NCBI GenBank assembly: GCA_965225955.1
Contig: CBDDBX010000007.1
Coordinates: forward strand, 1 to 64,000
DNA from: CBDDBX01 sp965225955
Lineage (GTDB): Bacteria > Acidobacteriota > Aminicenantia > UBA2199
DNA length: 64,000 nt
Direction: 5' to 3'
Positions 23,703 to 31,649 of the stretch are shown one piece after another; the stretch's first letter is position 1, and every line of letters starts with the position of its first letter. Below the pieces are notes generated by a model. That model was given only the letters and a program-made list of their open reading frames with translations. It was not told the DNA's origin and made no database searches. The position numbers and the translations under genes were made by a program.

Positions 23703-24998
23703 TTATTTAATTGCTTTGTTTACGAGTTTTTCTACGGGCTTAAGTCCCAGTGGTGTTCCTTTTTCAATAGCTTTAAGTACAGCTCCTCCACCTGTAAATA
23801 TGTAGTAATCAGGGCTATCCAGCGCAACAATATAGAGGCCCGGCAGTAATCTTTTCAATTCCTGCATTGTGTCTCCACCACCATAGAGTTTAACTGCTTC
23901 CCGGTTTTCATCTATTAACTGATCCAGAGCTATGGTACCTTCGTTGAAATGAGGTGTAAAACCCATCACTGCATTTACAAATATGGTTTTTGATCTATGA
24001 AAAATATCCTCAATCTCAGGAATAGTGAAGGATTCTGGTGCAACATCCAGAATATAGTTTAATTCTGCTCCCTTTTTAAGAGTTCTTATATCGTGAACTC
24101 TGTAGTGCCCCTCTTTTTTACCTTCAAGTGTATCTGACTCAACAATCCAGGGGAGCTCAACCATCTTGCCGGGGTGAGAGTTACTGAAAGCTACAAAATT
24201 TTCTGCAGATTTCATATCATCATCAGAGATGCCCTTTATTTTGAATCCATATTTAGCACAGAGATATGCATTATATATAACACCTCCAAGTATGAGATGG
24301 TCTGCCTTTTCAAGAAGAGTGTTAAGGGATGCTATTTTTGTGTCAAACTTTGACCCTGCCACTACAGCAAGAAAAGGAGCGTTTGGTGAGTAGATTCTTT
24401 TAAGGTTTTCAATCTCCTTCTCCATAAGAAAGCCTGCATATGAAGGAAGATAATCCGGAACCCTCCAGGTTGAGGCGTGGGGTTGCCAGGAACCGAAGGC
24501 ATCATTTACGTAGATATCTGCAAGACCAGCCAGCTGGTGAGCAAAACGATCTGCAGTTTCTCCGTCTGCTTCTTCACCGGTAAACCATCTTGTATTCGGT
24601 AGATATATACCATCTACATTTCCGGTTTTCAGGTCTTTTATCATATGATTAACAGATGTTTCAAGGCCCAGATAACCGTTATTGCCGTGGACATAGAATT
24701 CCGGGGTTACAAAGTTTATATGGAGTTTGCTTTTCAGATACTCGACAATTGGAGCAACAGATGTGTCAGCAGAGATATCTATTGTTCCATCTTTCTTATT
24801 TTGGGGACGGCCTACATGGGTCATTAATATTATTCTGCCCCCTTTGGCGTTTATATAATAAAGGGTGCCAAGAGTGGCATCTATTCTGTAAGGGTCGTGT
24901 ATAACTCCCTTCTTTACAACATTGTGATCAACTCTTACAAGAACAATTTTGTCCTTAAGATCTGCTTCAGTAAGCAGTGGTAGATTAATTTCTGACAT
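23703..24998 (-). CDS. divergent phosphoglycerate kinase paralogue
   Basis: 431-residue protein of the PGK fold, longer than a normal PGK and strongly diverged from the two PGK units at 16212-18605. Retained are RVDHN, the Arg of LPNTRWF, GSKFDTKI and YGGGDT. Altered are RVDFNVP (here RVDHNVV), HLGRPKG (HVGRPQN), the substrate-binding HRAH (here WQPH, losing the Arg) and the nucleotide-site GPMGVFE (here AVMGFTP). It probably either works as the main or an alternative PGK with changed sites, or has another substrate. It is divergent from gap-tpiA. AGGAG precedes the ATG. Confidence 0.8.
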   Translation of the reverse strand: MSEINLPLLTEADLKDKIVLVRVDHNVVKKGVIHDPYRIDATLGTLYYINAKGGRIILMTHVGRPQNKKDGTIDISADTSVAPIVEYLKSKLHINFVTPEFYVHGNNGYLGLETSVNHMIKDLKTGNVDGIYLPNTRWFTGEEADGETADRFAHQLAGLADIYVNDAFGSWQPHASTWRVPDYLPSYAGFLMEKEIENLKRIYSPNAPFLAVVAGSKFDTKIASLNTLLEKADHLILGGVIYNAYLCAKYGFKIKGISDDDMKSAENFVAFSNSHPGKMVELPWIVESDTLEGKKEGHYRVHDIRTLKKGAELNYILDVAPESFTIPEIEDIFHRSKTIFVNAVMGFTPHFNEGTIALDQLIDENREAVKLYGGGDTMQELKRLLPGLYIVALDSPDYYIFTGGGAVLKAIEKGTPLGLKPVEKLVNKAIK

Positions 24999-25166
24999 AT
25001 CGTCTCCTGATGTTGTTAGTTAAAGATTTTCTATATATACTATATATCAGTTGTCAGAAAATAAACAAAGAGTATTCAGGGAATCTGAATTATTAATTTA
25101 AAAAATATTAACCTGTTTTAAATGTGTCTGTGACAAAGTATGACCGAAAGGTTTATTTCTTCACTA

Positions 25167-25195
25167 TTGAAAAAAACAGGTTAGTATGTTAATTT
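25167..25195 (+). promoter_or_regulatory. candidate gap promoter
   Basis: TTGAAA at 25167-25172, 17-base spacer, TAATTT at 25190-25195 (weak -10). GGAGGG at 25211-25216 is the ribosome-binding site. Confidence 0.4.
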
Positions 25196-25222
25196 CATTT
25201 CTTAATTTCAGGAGGGATAAGA

Positions 25223-26224
25223 ATGAGTTATAAAGTCGCTATTAACGGGTTTGGACGTATAGGGCGCCTGTTCTTCAGATCAAGCTTCATGAGAGATGAG
25301 TTTGAGATTGTTGCAATAAACGATCTTACTTCACCATCAACTCTTGCGCACCTGTTAAAGTACGATACAGTGTTTGGTATTCTGGATAAGGAAGTTACCG
25401 CTGGAGACGATTCGATTACAGTGGATGGTAAAAAGATCAAAGTTCTTTCGGAAAGAGATCCTAAGAGCCTTCCATGGAAAGAGCTGGGAATTGATCTGGT
25501 AGTTGAGTCAACCGGAATTTTCAGAAGTCGTGAAAAAGCCTCCTGGCATCTTGAAGCCGGTGCAGGAAAGGTTGTTATCTCAGCACCAGCTGGTGATCCG
25601 GATATCACACTGGTTCTTGGTGTAAATGATGATGATTACAATCATGAAGAGCATAAGATAATTTCAAATGCCTCATGTACTACAAATTGTATTGCACCTG
25701 TTATTAAACTTCTCCACAACAAATATGGAGTTGTTGAAGGTAATATGACAACTGTACATTCATATACAAATGATCAGCGTATTCTTGATCTGCCTCATTC
25801 AGATCTCAGAAGAGCACGTACAGCTGCCCAGAATATTATTCCTACATCAACAGGAGCTGCAAAAGCTGTTGGTATAGTTATGCCGGAAATGAAGGGTAAG
25901 ATTACAGGAAGTGCTATAAGAGTTCCTACACCTGATGTTTCTCTTGTGGACCTGGTAGTAAATCTTGAAAACAGTGCAACTGAAGAAGAACTTCATGAAC
26001 TGTTTAAGAATGCTGCAGAGAATGAGATGAAAGGTGTTCTGGAATATACAGACAAACCTCTTGTATCCTCAGACTTCATGGGTAATCCTAATTCATCAAT
26101 TGTTGATGGTGAATTCATTACTGTTATTGGTGAGAAGATGATAAAGATTCTTGCATGGTACGATAACGAGTGGGGCTATTCAAACAGAGTTGGTGATCTG
26201 GTTGCTAAGATAGCAAAATCATAA
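25223..26224 (+). CDS. gap: glyceraldehyde-3-phosphate dehydrogenase
   Basis: 333-residue NAD-dependent GAPDH, converting glyceraldehyde 3-phosphate, phosphate and NAD to 1,3-bisphosphoglycerate. Motifs: N-terminal INGFGRIGRLFFR, the catalytic Cys in SNASCTTNC (about residue 152), the THS-type histidine in HSYTNDQRILD, and WYDNEWGYS at the end. Length is standard. It heads the operon gap-tpiA-secG; tpiA begins 3 bases after its stop. A pgk gene usually lies between gap and tpiA in such operons. Here it is absent from that place, with the PGK genes elsewhere in the window. Confidence 0.98.
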   Translation: MSYKVAINGFGRIGRLFFRSSFMRDEFEIVAINDLTSPSTLAHLLKYDTVFGILDKEVTAGDDSITVDGKKIKVLSERDPKSLPWKELGIDLVVESTGIFRSREKASWHLEAGAGKVVISAPAGDPDITLVLGVNDDDYNHEEHKIISNASCTTNCIAPVIKLLHNKYGVVEGNMTTVHSYTNDQRILDLPHSDLRRARTAAQNIIPTSTGAAKAVGIVMPEMKGKITGSAIRVPTPDVSLVDLVVNLENSATEEELHELFKNAAENEMKGVLEYTDKPLVSSDFMGNPNSSIVDGEFITVIGEKMIKILAWYDNEWGYSNRVGDLVAKIAKS

Positions 26225-26227
26225 AAA

Positions 26228-26995
26228 ATGAAAATTAATAAATTCCTGATTGCGGGAAACTGGAAGATGAATCTTTCAGTAGAGGAGGGACTCAGTTTTA
26301 TGGAGTCCCTCAACAACAAATTCAAAGGAAACTCACGGGTTGAAGCGCTTATATTCCCTGGTTTTCTCTCAATTGCTCCAATGAAGGATAAAACCGGAGT
26401 TGTTAAACTTGGAGCTCAGAACTTCTATCCGGCAGATTCCGGTGCATTTACCGGTGAAATCTCACCTGTGATGCTGAAAGGTTATGCTGATTATCTACTT
26501 ATAGGTCATTCCGAACGCAGACATGTATTTGGGGAAACCAATGAGTTGATCAGTAAGAAGCTTAAGATGGCTCTTGATTCAGATTTTACTCCTGTGCTAT
26601 GTGTAGGAGAAACTCTTGAAGACAGAGATGAAGAGCGAACTTTCAAAGTAATAGAAGAGCAAATTGTATCTGCTTTTAAAGATCTGGATATCAATCAGCT
26701 TAAGAGAGTTGTCATTGCATATGAACCTGTGTGGGCTATTGGTACAGGTAAAACTGCAACACCTGAAATTGCACAGGAAGTTCATGAATTTATAAGATCT
26801 CTGCTTAAGGAACTCTTTGCCTTTGGTGATGAGACTTTCATCCTGTATGGCGGTTCTGTTAAACCTTCAAATGCGGAAGCACTTTTAAAGAAAAATGACA
26901 TTAATGGTGCATTAATTGGGGGAGCCTCCTTGCAATGGGAGAGTTTTTTTGATATACTAACGCATTCTGAGAAACTGATTACGCAGGAGGATTAA
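26228..26995 (+). CDS. tpiA: triosephosphate isomerase
   Basis: 255-residue TIM interconverting dihydroxyacetone phosphate and glyceraldehyde 3-phosphate. Catalytic motifs are GNWKMN (Lys near residue 13), GHSERR (His near 96), AYEPVWAIGTGK (Glu near 168, with loop 6) and the phosphate-binding YGGSV. Only 3 bases separate it from gap, and no good Shine-Dalgarno precedes its ATG, so translation is probably coupled to gap. secG follows after 2 bases. Confidence 0.97.
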   Translation: MKINKFLIAGNWKMNLSVEEGLSFMESLNNKFKGNSRVEALIFPGFLSIAPMKDKTGVVKLGAQNFYPADSGAFTGEISPVMLKGYADYLLIGHSERRHVFGETNELISKKLKMALDSDFTPVLCVGETLEDRDEERTFKVIEEQIVSAFKDLDINQLKRVVIAYEPVWAIGTGKTATPEIAQEVHEFIRSLLKELFAFGDETFILYGGSVKPSNAEALLKKNDINGALIGGASLQWESFFDILTHSEKLITQED

Positions 26996-26997
26996 TC

Positions 26998-27417
26998 TTG
27001 GAATCTTTTTTACTGGTATTACATATTGTTGTTAGTATCCTGTTGATACTTGTTGTTCTGCTTCAGAGCGGAAAGAGTGCCGATTTAGCTGGTGCTTTCG
27101 GTGGAGGTGGTTCACAGTCAACTTTTGGTCCACGTGGTGCTGCAACTATACTGTCCAAGATTACAACAGGACTTGCTGTGCTGTTCATGGTTAACACTCT
27201 GTTGCTGATGATCATCTCGAGACAGAATTCAGCTTCTGATACAGTTATGGCTGGGGAAAAAGCTCCGATAGTACAGAAGGCAGATGAAAAGAAGCCTGCT
27301 GTTACAGAGGAAAAAGCTAAAGAAGAAAAACCAGCTGAAACAAAAGCTGCTGATACTGAAAAGAAAGCAGAAGATAAAAAGGAAACTGTAAAAGATAATA
27401 ATAACAAAGCTGCATAA
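26998..27417 (+). CDS. secG: preprotein translocase subunit SecG
   Basis: SecG, accessory subunit of the SecYEG channel. Two membrane helices (about residues 3-22 and 54-73) flank the hallmark loop LLQSGKSADLAGAFGGGGSQSTFGPRGA. The 139 aa length exceeds the usual 75-110 because of a Lys/Glu/Ala-rich C-terminal tail of about 55 residues. The start codon is TTG at 26998, supported by AGGAGG 7 bases upstream and by the lack of an ATG. Association with gap and tpiA is common in bacteria. Two tRNA genes follow and may share the transcript. Confidence 0.95.
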   Translation: MESFLLVLHIVVSILLILVVLLQSGKSADLAGAFGGGGSQSTFGPRGAATILSKITTGLAVLFMVNTLLLMIISRQNSASDTVMAGEKAPIVQKADEKKPAVTEEKAKEEKPAETKAADTEKKAEDKKETVKDNNNKAA

Positions 27418-27439
27418 TTAAGTAGCTTATGACAAACAC

Positions 27440-27523
<84 letters not shown>

Positions 27524-27535
27524 TTTCCCATAAAT

Positions 27536-27622
27536 GGAGAGGTGCGAGAGTGGCTGAATCGGGTTGCCTGCTAAGCAATTGTCCTGGCAACGGGACCGTG
27601 GGTTCGAATCCCACCCTCTCCG
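27536..27622 (+). tRNA. tRNA-Ser (GCT)
   Basis: Acceptor GGAGAGG (27536-27542) pairs with CCTCTCC (27615-27621); discriminator G at 27622. Anticodon GCT in the loop CTGCTAA, long variable arm, GGTTCGAATCC T arm. The CCA end is not encoded. It lies 12 bases after tRNA-Leu. Confidence 0.95.
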
Positions 27623-27732
27623 GGTTATCCCTTTAACTCAAATCATTAGAATTCATCCATTCTCAATTAAAATTCTACATAGTTATTAAAATCGGGTGGG
27701 ATTTTGTGTATAAAGTGACAAGCTGCGCTCAA

Positions 27733-27903
27733 GACTGTCTCAAAACCTTCAACAGAAATTCGTGTAAATTCAAAACAAAAGTCCGTTGGAAAATAAAGTA
27801 AAAATCTTTTAAGGATTTGATTTTTGCGAATTTTCCAACATTAAATTTGTGTTTATTGGTGTCCATTTGTGGTTACCAAAAAACGGTGACTTCTGAGACA
27901 GTC
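27733..27903. repeat. small inverted-repeat element (MITE-like), copy 2
   Basis: 171-base segment with terminal inverted repeats GACTGTCTCAAAA and TTCTGAGACAGTC (12 of 13 matching). The interior shares TTTGTGGTT and general layout with the 69-base element at 4495-4563. It has no transposase; if mobile, it would depend on an enzyme encoded elsewhere. Confidence 0.5.
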
Positions 27904-28053
27904 TGGTTCCTCGCTTGTTCCCATCTTCGACATTACTCGTCCTTCACTTCGTTACGTCCTTCGTTCGAAGACCCGGCAGCGGATTGTTATGAAGGACAAG
28001 ACGGTTTTCGTTTTGTTATGTCTTCTGCCGGGTCCAGCAAGCATAAACCCAAT
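27904..28053. other. tRNA-downstream spacer with long hairpin
   Basis: No gene is supported. It contains CGTCCTTC repeats near 27928-27965 and an inverted repeat GACCCGGCAG (27970-27979) / CTGCCGGGTC (28025-28034) enclosing 45 bases. A 110-codon plus-strand frame (27817-28149) crossing it lacks a ribosome-binding site and overlaps the convergent gene. Confidence 0.5.
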
Positions 28054-28941
28054 TCAGGACACAATTTTATCCCTCTCTTCTTCACTGGAGAGGCGATAGG
28101 AAATCTCTTTCAGTCTTATCATTTGTTGGTAATGAAAAGGAAAGCCTAATACTGATTCTATGAAATTAAAAACATACATTACTACAGAAAGGGTGGTTCC
28201 GAATGTTGTGGCTCCCCCGGTAATGTCCAGTATGGTAAAAACCATTATTGCTGCAAGAAGAAGCCACACACCGGAAAAATTGAGAGTTTCAAGATCTGAC
28301 AGTTTTATCTGCCATTTCATGAGGTTATGAAAGTGGTTGTGAATTTTCCGGGAATCACGGGTTTTTAATATTTCAACCTGCTTTTCAATTTCGTCGTTAC
28401 CTTTCTGGTTGAGGGTGAAAATCTTTCCTGAACTTAACATGTAGATTAGTGTAATAGCTACAATTGCCAGAATACAGGCAATAAAGATCTTTATGTTAAT
28501 GAAGAAGATAATTGCGAGAGTACCGGCTAAACCGACAAACTGATGCAGAATATCGGGAATAGAATTTTCCAGAAACTCAATGAATTCTGAAAACAGATGC
28601 ACTCTGGCTGAAAGCTTTGATATTGATGAGTTTTTTCTGTTTTCTCTTGTAGTGATCTCATCAGAAATCTCTGTATATATACCTGCATAAGCTCTTGTGT
28701 CATAGAATCTTCTGATTGCCCCTGTAATCAGCAGAATAATGCATAATCCCCCGAGTTGATAGATGCCTGTCATACTCTCTTTGATCAGATTGTCAATGGC
28801 ATGACCTATAACCATTGGCATTGCAACAAGAGTAGCTGCTTCAACAATAACAAGTCCCCATGTAAGGGTAATTTTCCCAAAAAACCTCTTTATAAGATAT
28901 TTAAGGGATATTGTGGGGGAAAGTTTTGTGGCTTTATCCAT
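28054..28941 (-). CDS. ABC transporter six-transmembrane domain protein without ATPase
   Basis: 295 aa resembling the membrane half of an exporter-type ABC protein (ABC_membrane_3-like family): about six hydrophobic helices (ITLTWGLVIVEAATLVAMPMVIG, IIFFINIKIFIACILAIVAI, LLLAAIMVFTILDI and others). There are no Walker A, signature or Walker B motifs. It begins inside the end of the upstream radical-SAM gene (8-base overlap) at an ATG; an in-frame GTG three codons earlier is possible. It is last in the four-gene minus-strand operon starting at 32903. Transport would need a partner ATPase; otherwise it may have a different function. Confidence 0.65.
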   Translation of the reverse strand: MDKATKLSPTISLKYLIKRFFGKITLTWGLVIVEAATLVAMPMVIGHAIDNLIKESMTGIYQLGGLCIILLITGAIRRFYDTRAYAGIYTEISDEITTRENRKNSSISKLSARVHLFSEFIEFLENSIPDILHQFVGLAGTLAIIFFINIKIFIACILAIVAITLIYMLSSGKIFTLNQKGNDEIEKQVEILKTRDSRKIHNHFHNLMKWQIKLSDLETLNFSGVWLLLAAIMVFTILDITGGATTFGTTLSVVMYVFNFIESVLGFPFHYQQMIRLKEISYRLSSEEERDKIVS

Positions 28942-31003
28942 TATCTGCACCTTCTGTGACAGAGTCTTTATGGGTAAGAGTAAAGCTGGAGAAGATATTC
29001 TGTATTATACTTCTCATATAGTAATCGCTTGCACTGTGAGTGGCAATAATTGTATATCCACGATTATCCTGAACATAATATCCCACAATAACTTTTGAAG
29101 GGTATCCACTGTACTCACCACTATACTCCCGGATTTCGGGCCTGGGAGCAGATGGGGTGGTTTTGTAGAACTCTTTTAATTGAACTCCTTTATCTGATTT
29201 TATAACAGTATCATTTTTACCAAGTTCGTTTTCCATATACCTGATGAAATCTTTTAGTGGAAAGTGATAGTTGAAATCTACAACGATTACATCAAGAGAA
29301 GCAAGGTTCTCAGGATGCCTGAAATTATGGGTTTTAGTTCCATCAGTTTTACTGATAGTTTCCTTCCAGTCTACAGGGGTGGTAACAGAGAAATTAAGCT
29401 CTTTATCTGTAGCTTTTCTGACCTTTGATGGCTGTTTGAAAATTTTTGAAGGTGGAGCTTTAAATATATTTACCAGACGGTAAGATACCGGTGTGGTTGA
29501 TATAGCCATTATGCCTGACCCCAGCCACATCAGTATAACAAGCCAGTAGAGAACCGGAGATTCTTTACGTGGAATATCGTCCATGAAATATGTAGTGCCG
29601 TTCTTAATGTCTGTTAATGCCCATATTATAAAAATAACCCCCCAGATCCAGTGAATGTTGAGATAGATACCTAAACCGACAAATCCCAGGGCCAGAATAG
29701 ATTTCCAGCGAACAGGTCTATATAAGCCTGTAGTTAAAGCAGGTGTTTTATCTGCTCCTTTCTGAGTAATAGCACTATCTTCTGCACTACCTGAACCCCG
29801 GGGGGCTTTTTTATGAAAAGTTTTCTTACGTCTTAGTTCTGTCCAGAACCATACAGATCCATCTTTCAGTTCTTCGGCTGACATATTTGCGGGTTTAAAA
29901 ACTACATTGTTTCCATCATAAAGAGACCAGTTGTCTGTTAGTATGCGTCCTTCTGCTTTAAGGCGTCTGTAGAGATCTGTTCCCGGAAAAGGAATGAGGA
30001 TAACAGACTCAACCTCATCAATCTCTATATACCTGCAGAAATCCAGACTTTTCTGGAAAATATCCTTGTTGTGATTGTCAAAACCGAAAATAATAGAGGA
30101 GGTAATGGAAATCCCGTGTTTGTGGAATTTCTTTATCTGTTCTTTTAGAATGTCTGGTGAAACAAAGCCCTTACCTGAGGCTTCCAGTGCATCTGCAGAA
30201 GGAGTTTCAATTCCAATAAGAAGTCCCTTGCATCCACTTTCTGCTGCAGCTCTGAGTAACTCTTCATCTTCTGCAAGTTTGATGGTTGCTTCTCCCATCC
30301 ATTTTATATTCAGAGGTTTCAATGCCTTAAAAAGCTTAAGAGCGTACTCCCGGTCTGCTGTGAGATTATCTGCATGAAGTTCAAACCAGCAGCCAGGAGG
30401 TGCGGCTTCAATTTCTGCAACAATATTTTCAACAGGCCTGACCCGGTATTTCCGGCAGAAAAACTCTGGAACTGTACAGAAGTCGCATTTATGCACACAG
30501 CCTCTGGACACAAGTACTGACCAGAAATAGTTGTATTTTGAAGGTGGAATCAGATCTGTAGGGTAGGGGCGGAGTATCGCCATGTCTACTGGCTTTTCTC
30601 TTTTATAACAGGGTTTAAGAGAGTTGTTTGCAAAATCTTTAAGAAGCTGTTCCCATATGCCTTCAGGTTCACCTATAAGAACTGAATCTGCATATTGACC
30701 TGCTTCTCCTGACATGAAAGAAGCGTGAAGTCCTCCAAGTACTACTGTATATCCTCTGCTTCTGAACTTCTCAGCCATTTTATAGGAGTGAGCAGCATCT
30801 GGAGTATGAAAAAATATTGCTACCAGATCAGCTTTTATTTTATAGTCCGGTTTCATATCGATTGTTTCATCACAAAGAGCCAGATCTATTGAGTCAGGAG
30901 TTGTTGCTGCAACGGAGAAGATGTTCTGGGGCGGAGCCCCCATATTTTTTTTATATTTTTTGAATGGACCGGGAGCTGAGGCCTTAATAAGATAAACTTT
31001 CAT
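28934..31003 (-). CDS. B12-binding radical SAM protein with membrane and PsbP-like C-terminal extension
   Basis: 689 aa. Residues about 1-140 look like a cobalamin-binding Rossmann domain (VVLGGLHASFM and IGEPEGIWEQLL). The radical SAM core (about 160-400) has the cluster motif C-VHK-C-DF-C. A variable linker and about three membrane helices (430-520) lead to a soluble domain (about 540-670: FSVTTPVDWKET, NLASLDVIVVDFNYHF) that resembles PsbP/Mog1-type folds. The N-terminal part is paralogous to the protein at 31650-32903. Start ATG at 31003 with GGGGAG 6 bases upstream, 2 bases after the tetR stop. Reaction and substrate unknown; membrane lipids are one guess. Confidence 0.75.
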   Translation of the reverse strand: MKVYLIKASAPGPFKKYKKNMGAPPQNIFSVAATTPDSIDLALCDETIDMKPDYKIKADLVAIFFHTPDAAHSYKMAEKFRSRGYTVVLGGLHASFMSGEAGQYADSVLIGEPEGIWEQLLKDFANNSLKPCYKREKPVDMAILRPYPTDLIPPSKYNYFWSVLVSRGCVHKCDFCTVPEFFCRKYRVRPVENIVAEIEAAPPGCWFELHADNLTADREYALKLFKALKPLNIKWMGEATIKLAEDEELLRAAAESGCKGLLIGIETPSADALEASGKGFVSPDILKEQIKKFHKHGISITSSIIFGFDNHNKDIFQKSLDFCRYIEIDEVESVILIPFPGTDLYRRLKAEGRILTDNWSLYDGNNVVFKPANMSAEELKDGSVWFWTELRRKKTFHKKAPRGSGSAEDSAITQKGADKTPALTTGLYRPVRWKSILALGFVGLGIYLNIHWIWGVIFIIWALTDIKNGTTYFMDDIPRKESPVLYWLVILMWLGSGIMAISTTPVSYRLVNIFKAPPSKIFKQPSKVRKATDKELNFSVTTPVDWKETISKTDGTKTHNFRHPENLASLDVIVVDFNYHFPLKDFIRYMENELGKNDTVIKSDKGVQLKEFYKTTPSAPRPEIREYSGEYSGYPSKVIVGYYVQDNRGYTIIATHSASDYYMRSIIQNIFSSFTLTHKDSVTEGADNG

Positions 31004-31005
31004 GC

Positions 31006-31626
31006 TCAACTCCCCGCAATGTTTACTACTATATTGTATAGTTGATTCTCAAGATTACTATCTGTCTGCAGGTTATTATTAAGACCCGGAATAACAGATT
31101 CGATAAGTTGCTTGTATTGACCGAAGGTATCCATTAAGCCAATTAGTGACATAACTGCAAATTGAATCTGCATATCTGTAGATGGCTTCTGAACAACTCT
31201 TGATAGAAGAGTTGCAATAAGGCCTATCTGGTTTCTGAAATAGTTCTCAATGATTTCTGTTGTACCCTCATTTGGCTCCCAGCACTCTCTGGTTATAATA
31301 ACAGTCTGCCAGTTTGAATCTCCCATCTCTTCATAAGATTCCATTGAGGTTTTTATGAGATATCTGAGAGCTTCCTCTGGTTCATTGCTAAGTAGTTTCT
31401 CTCTATCTGAAGAACTCCAGGTGCATACTCTGCAGGCTTCGGTAACAACCTCTTTATATAGAATCTCTTTGGATCTGAAGTGGTAATTCAGGGCTCCGGG
31501 CTGAGTCTCTGCACTCCGGGCAATATCTCTTACAGTGATGCCTTTAAAACCCTTTTCAGCAAACAGTGCCCCTGCAGCTTCAATAATTCTGGCTCTTGTT
31601 CTTTCTGAATCTTTTGGTGTTCCCAT
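31006..31626 (-). CDS. TetR family transcriptional regulator (CecR-like)
   Basis: 206-residue TetR-family regulator. HTH at about residues 12-55: ARIIEAAGALFAEKGFKG, then VRDIARSAETQPGALNYHFRSKEIL, where the unusual Q-PGALNYHF recognition helix is like that of the CecR/YbiH group. The C-terminal domain is probably the ligand pocket. It sits between two radical-SAM genes in one operon. A large palindrome overlaps the operon promoter at 32933-32955, so it presumably represses the whole operon including itself. Ligand unknown. Confidence 0.9.
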   Translation of the reverse strand: MGTPKDSERTRARIIEAAGALFAEKGFKGITVRDIARSAETQPGALNYHFRSKEILYKEVVTEACRVCTWSSSDREKLLSNEPEEALRYLIKTSMESYEEMGDSNWQTVIITRECWEPNEGTTEIIENYFRNQIGLIATLLSRVVQKPSTDMQIQFAVMSLIGLMDTFGQYKQLIESVIPGLNNNLQTDSNLENQLYNIVVNIAGS

Positions 31627-31649
31627 TTTATCTCCTCTATAAATATTCC

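Noticed and set aside
27817..28149. 110-codon plus-strand frame after tRNA-Ser
   Set aside because: No ribosome-binding site, crosses repeats and runs into the convergent permease gene; composition unlike the real proteins here.
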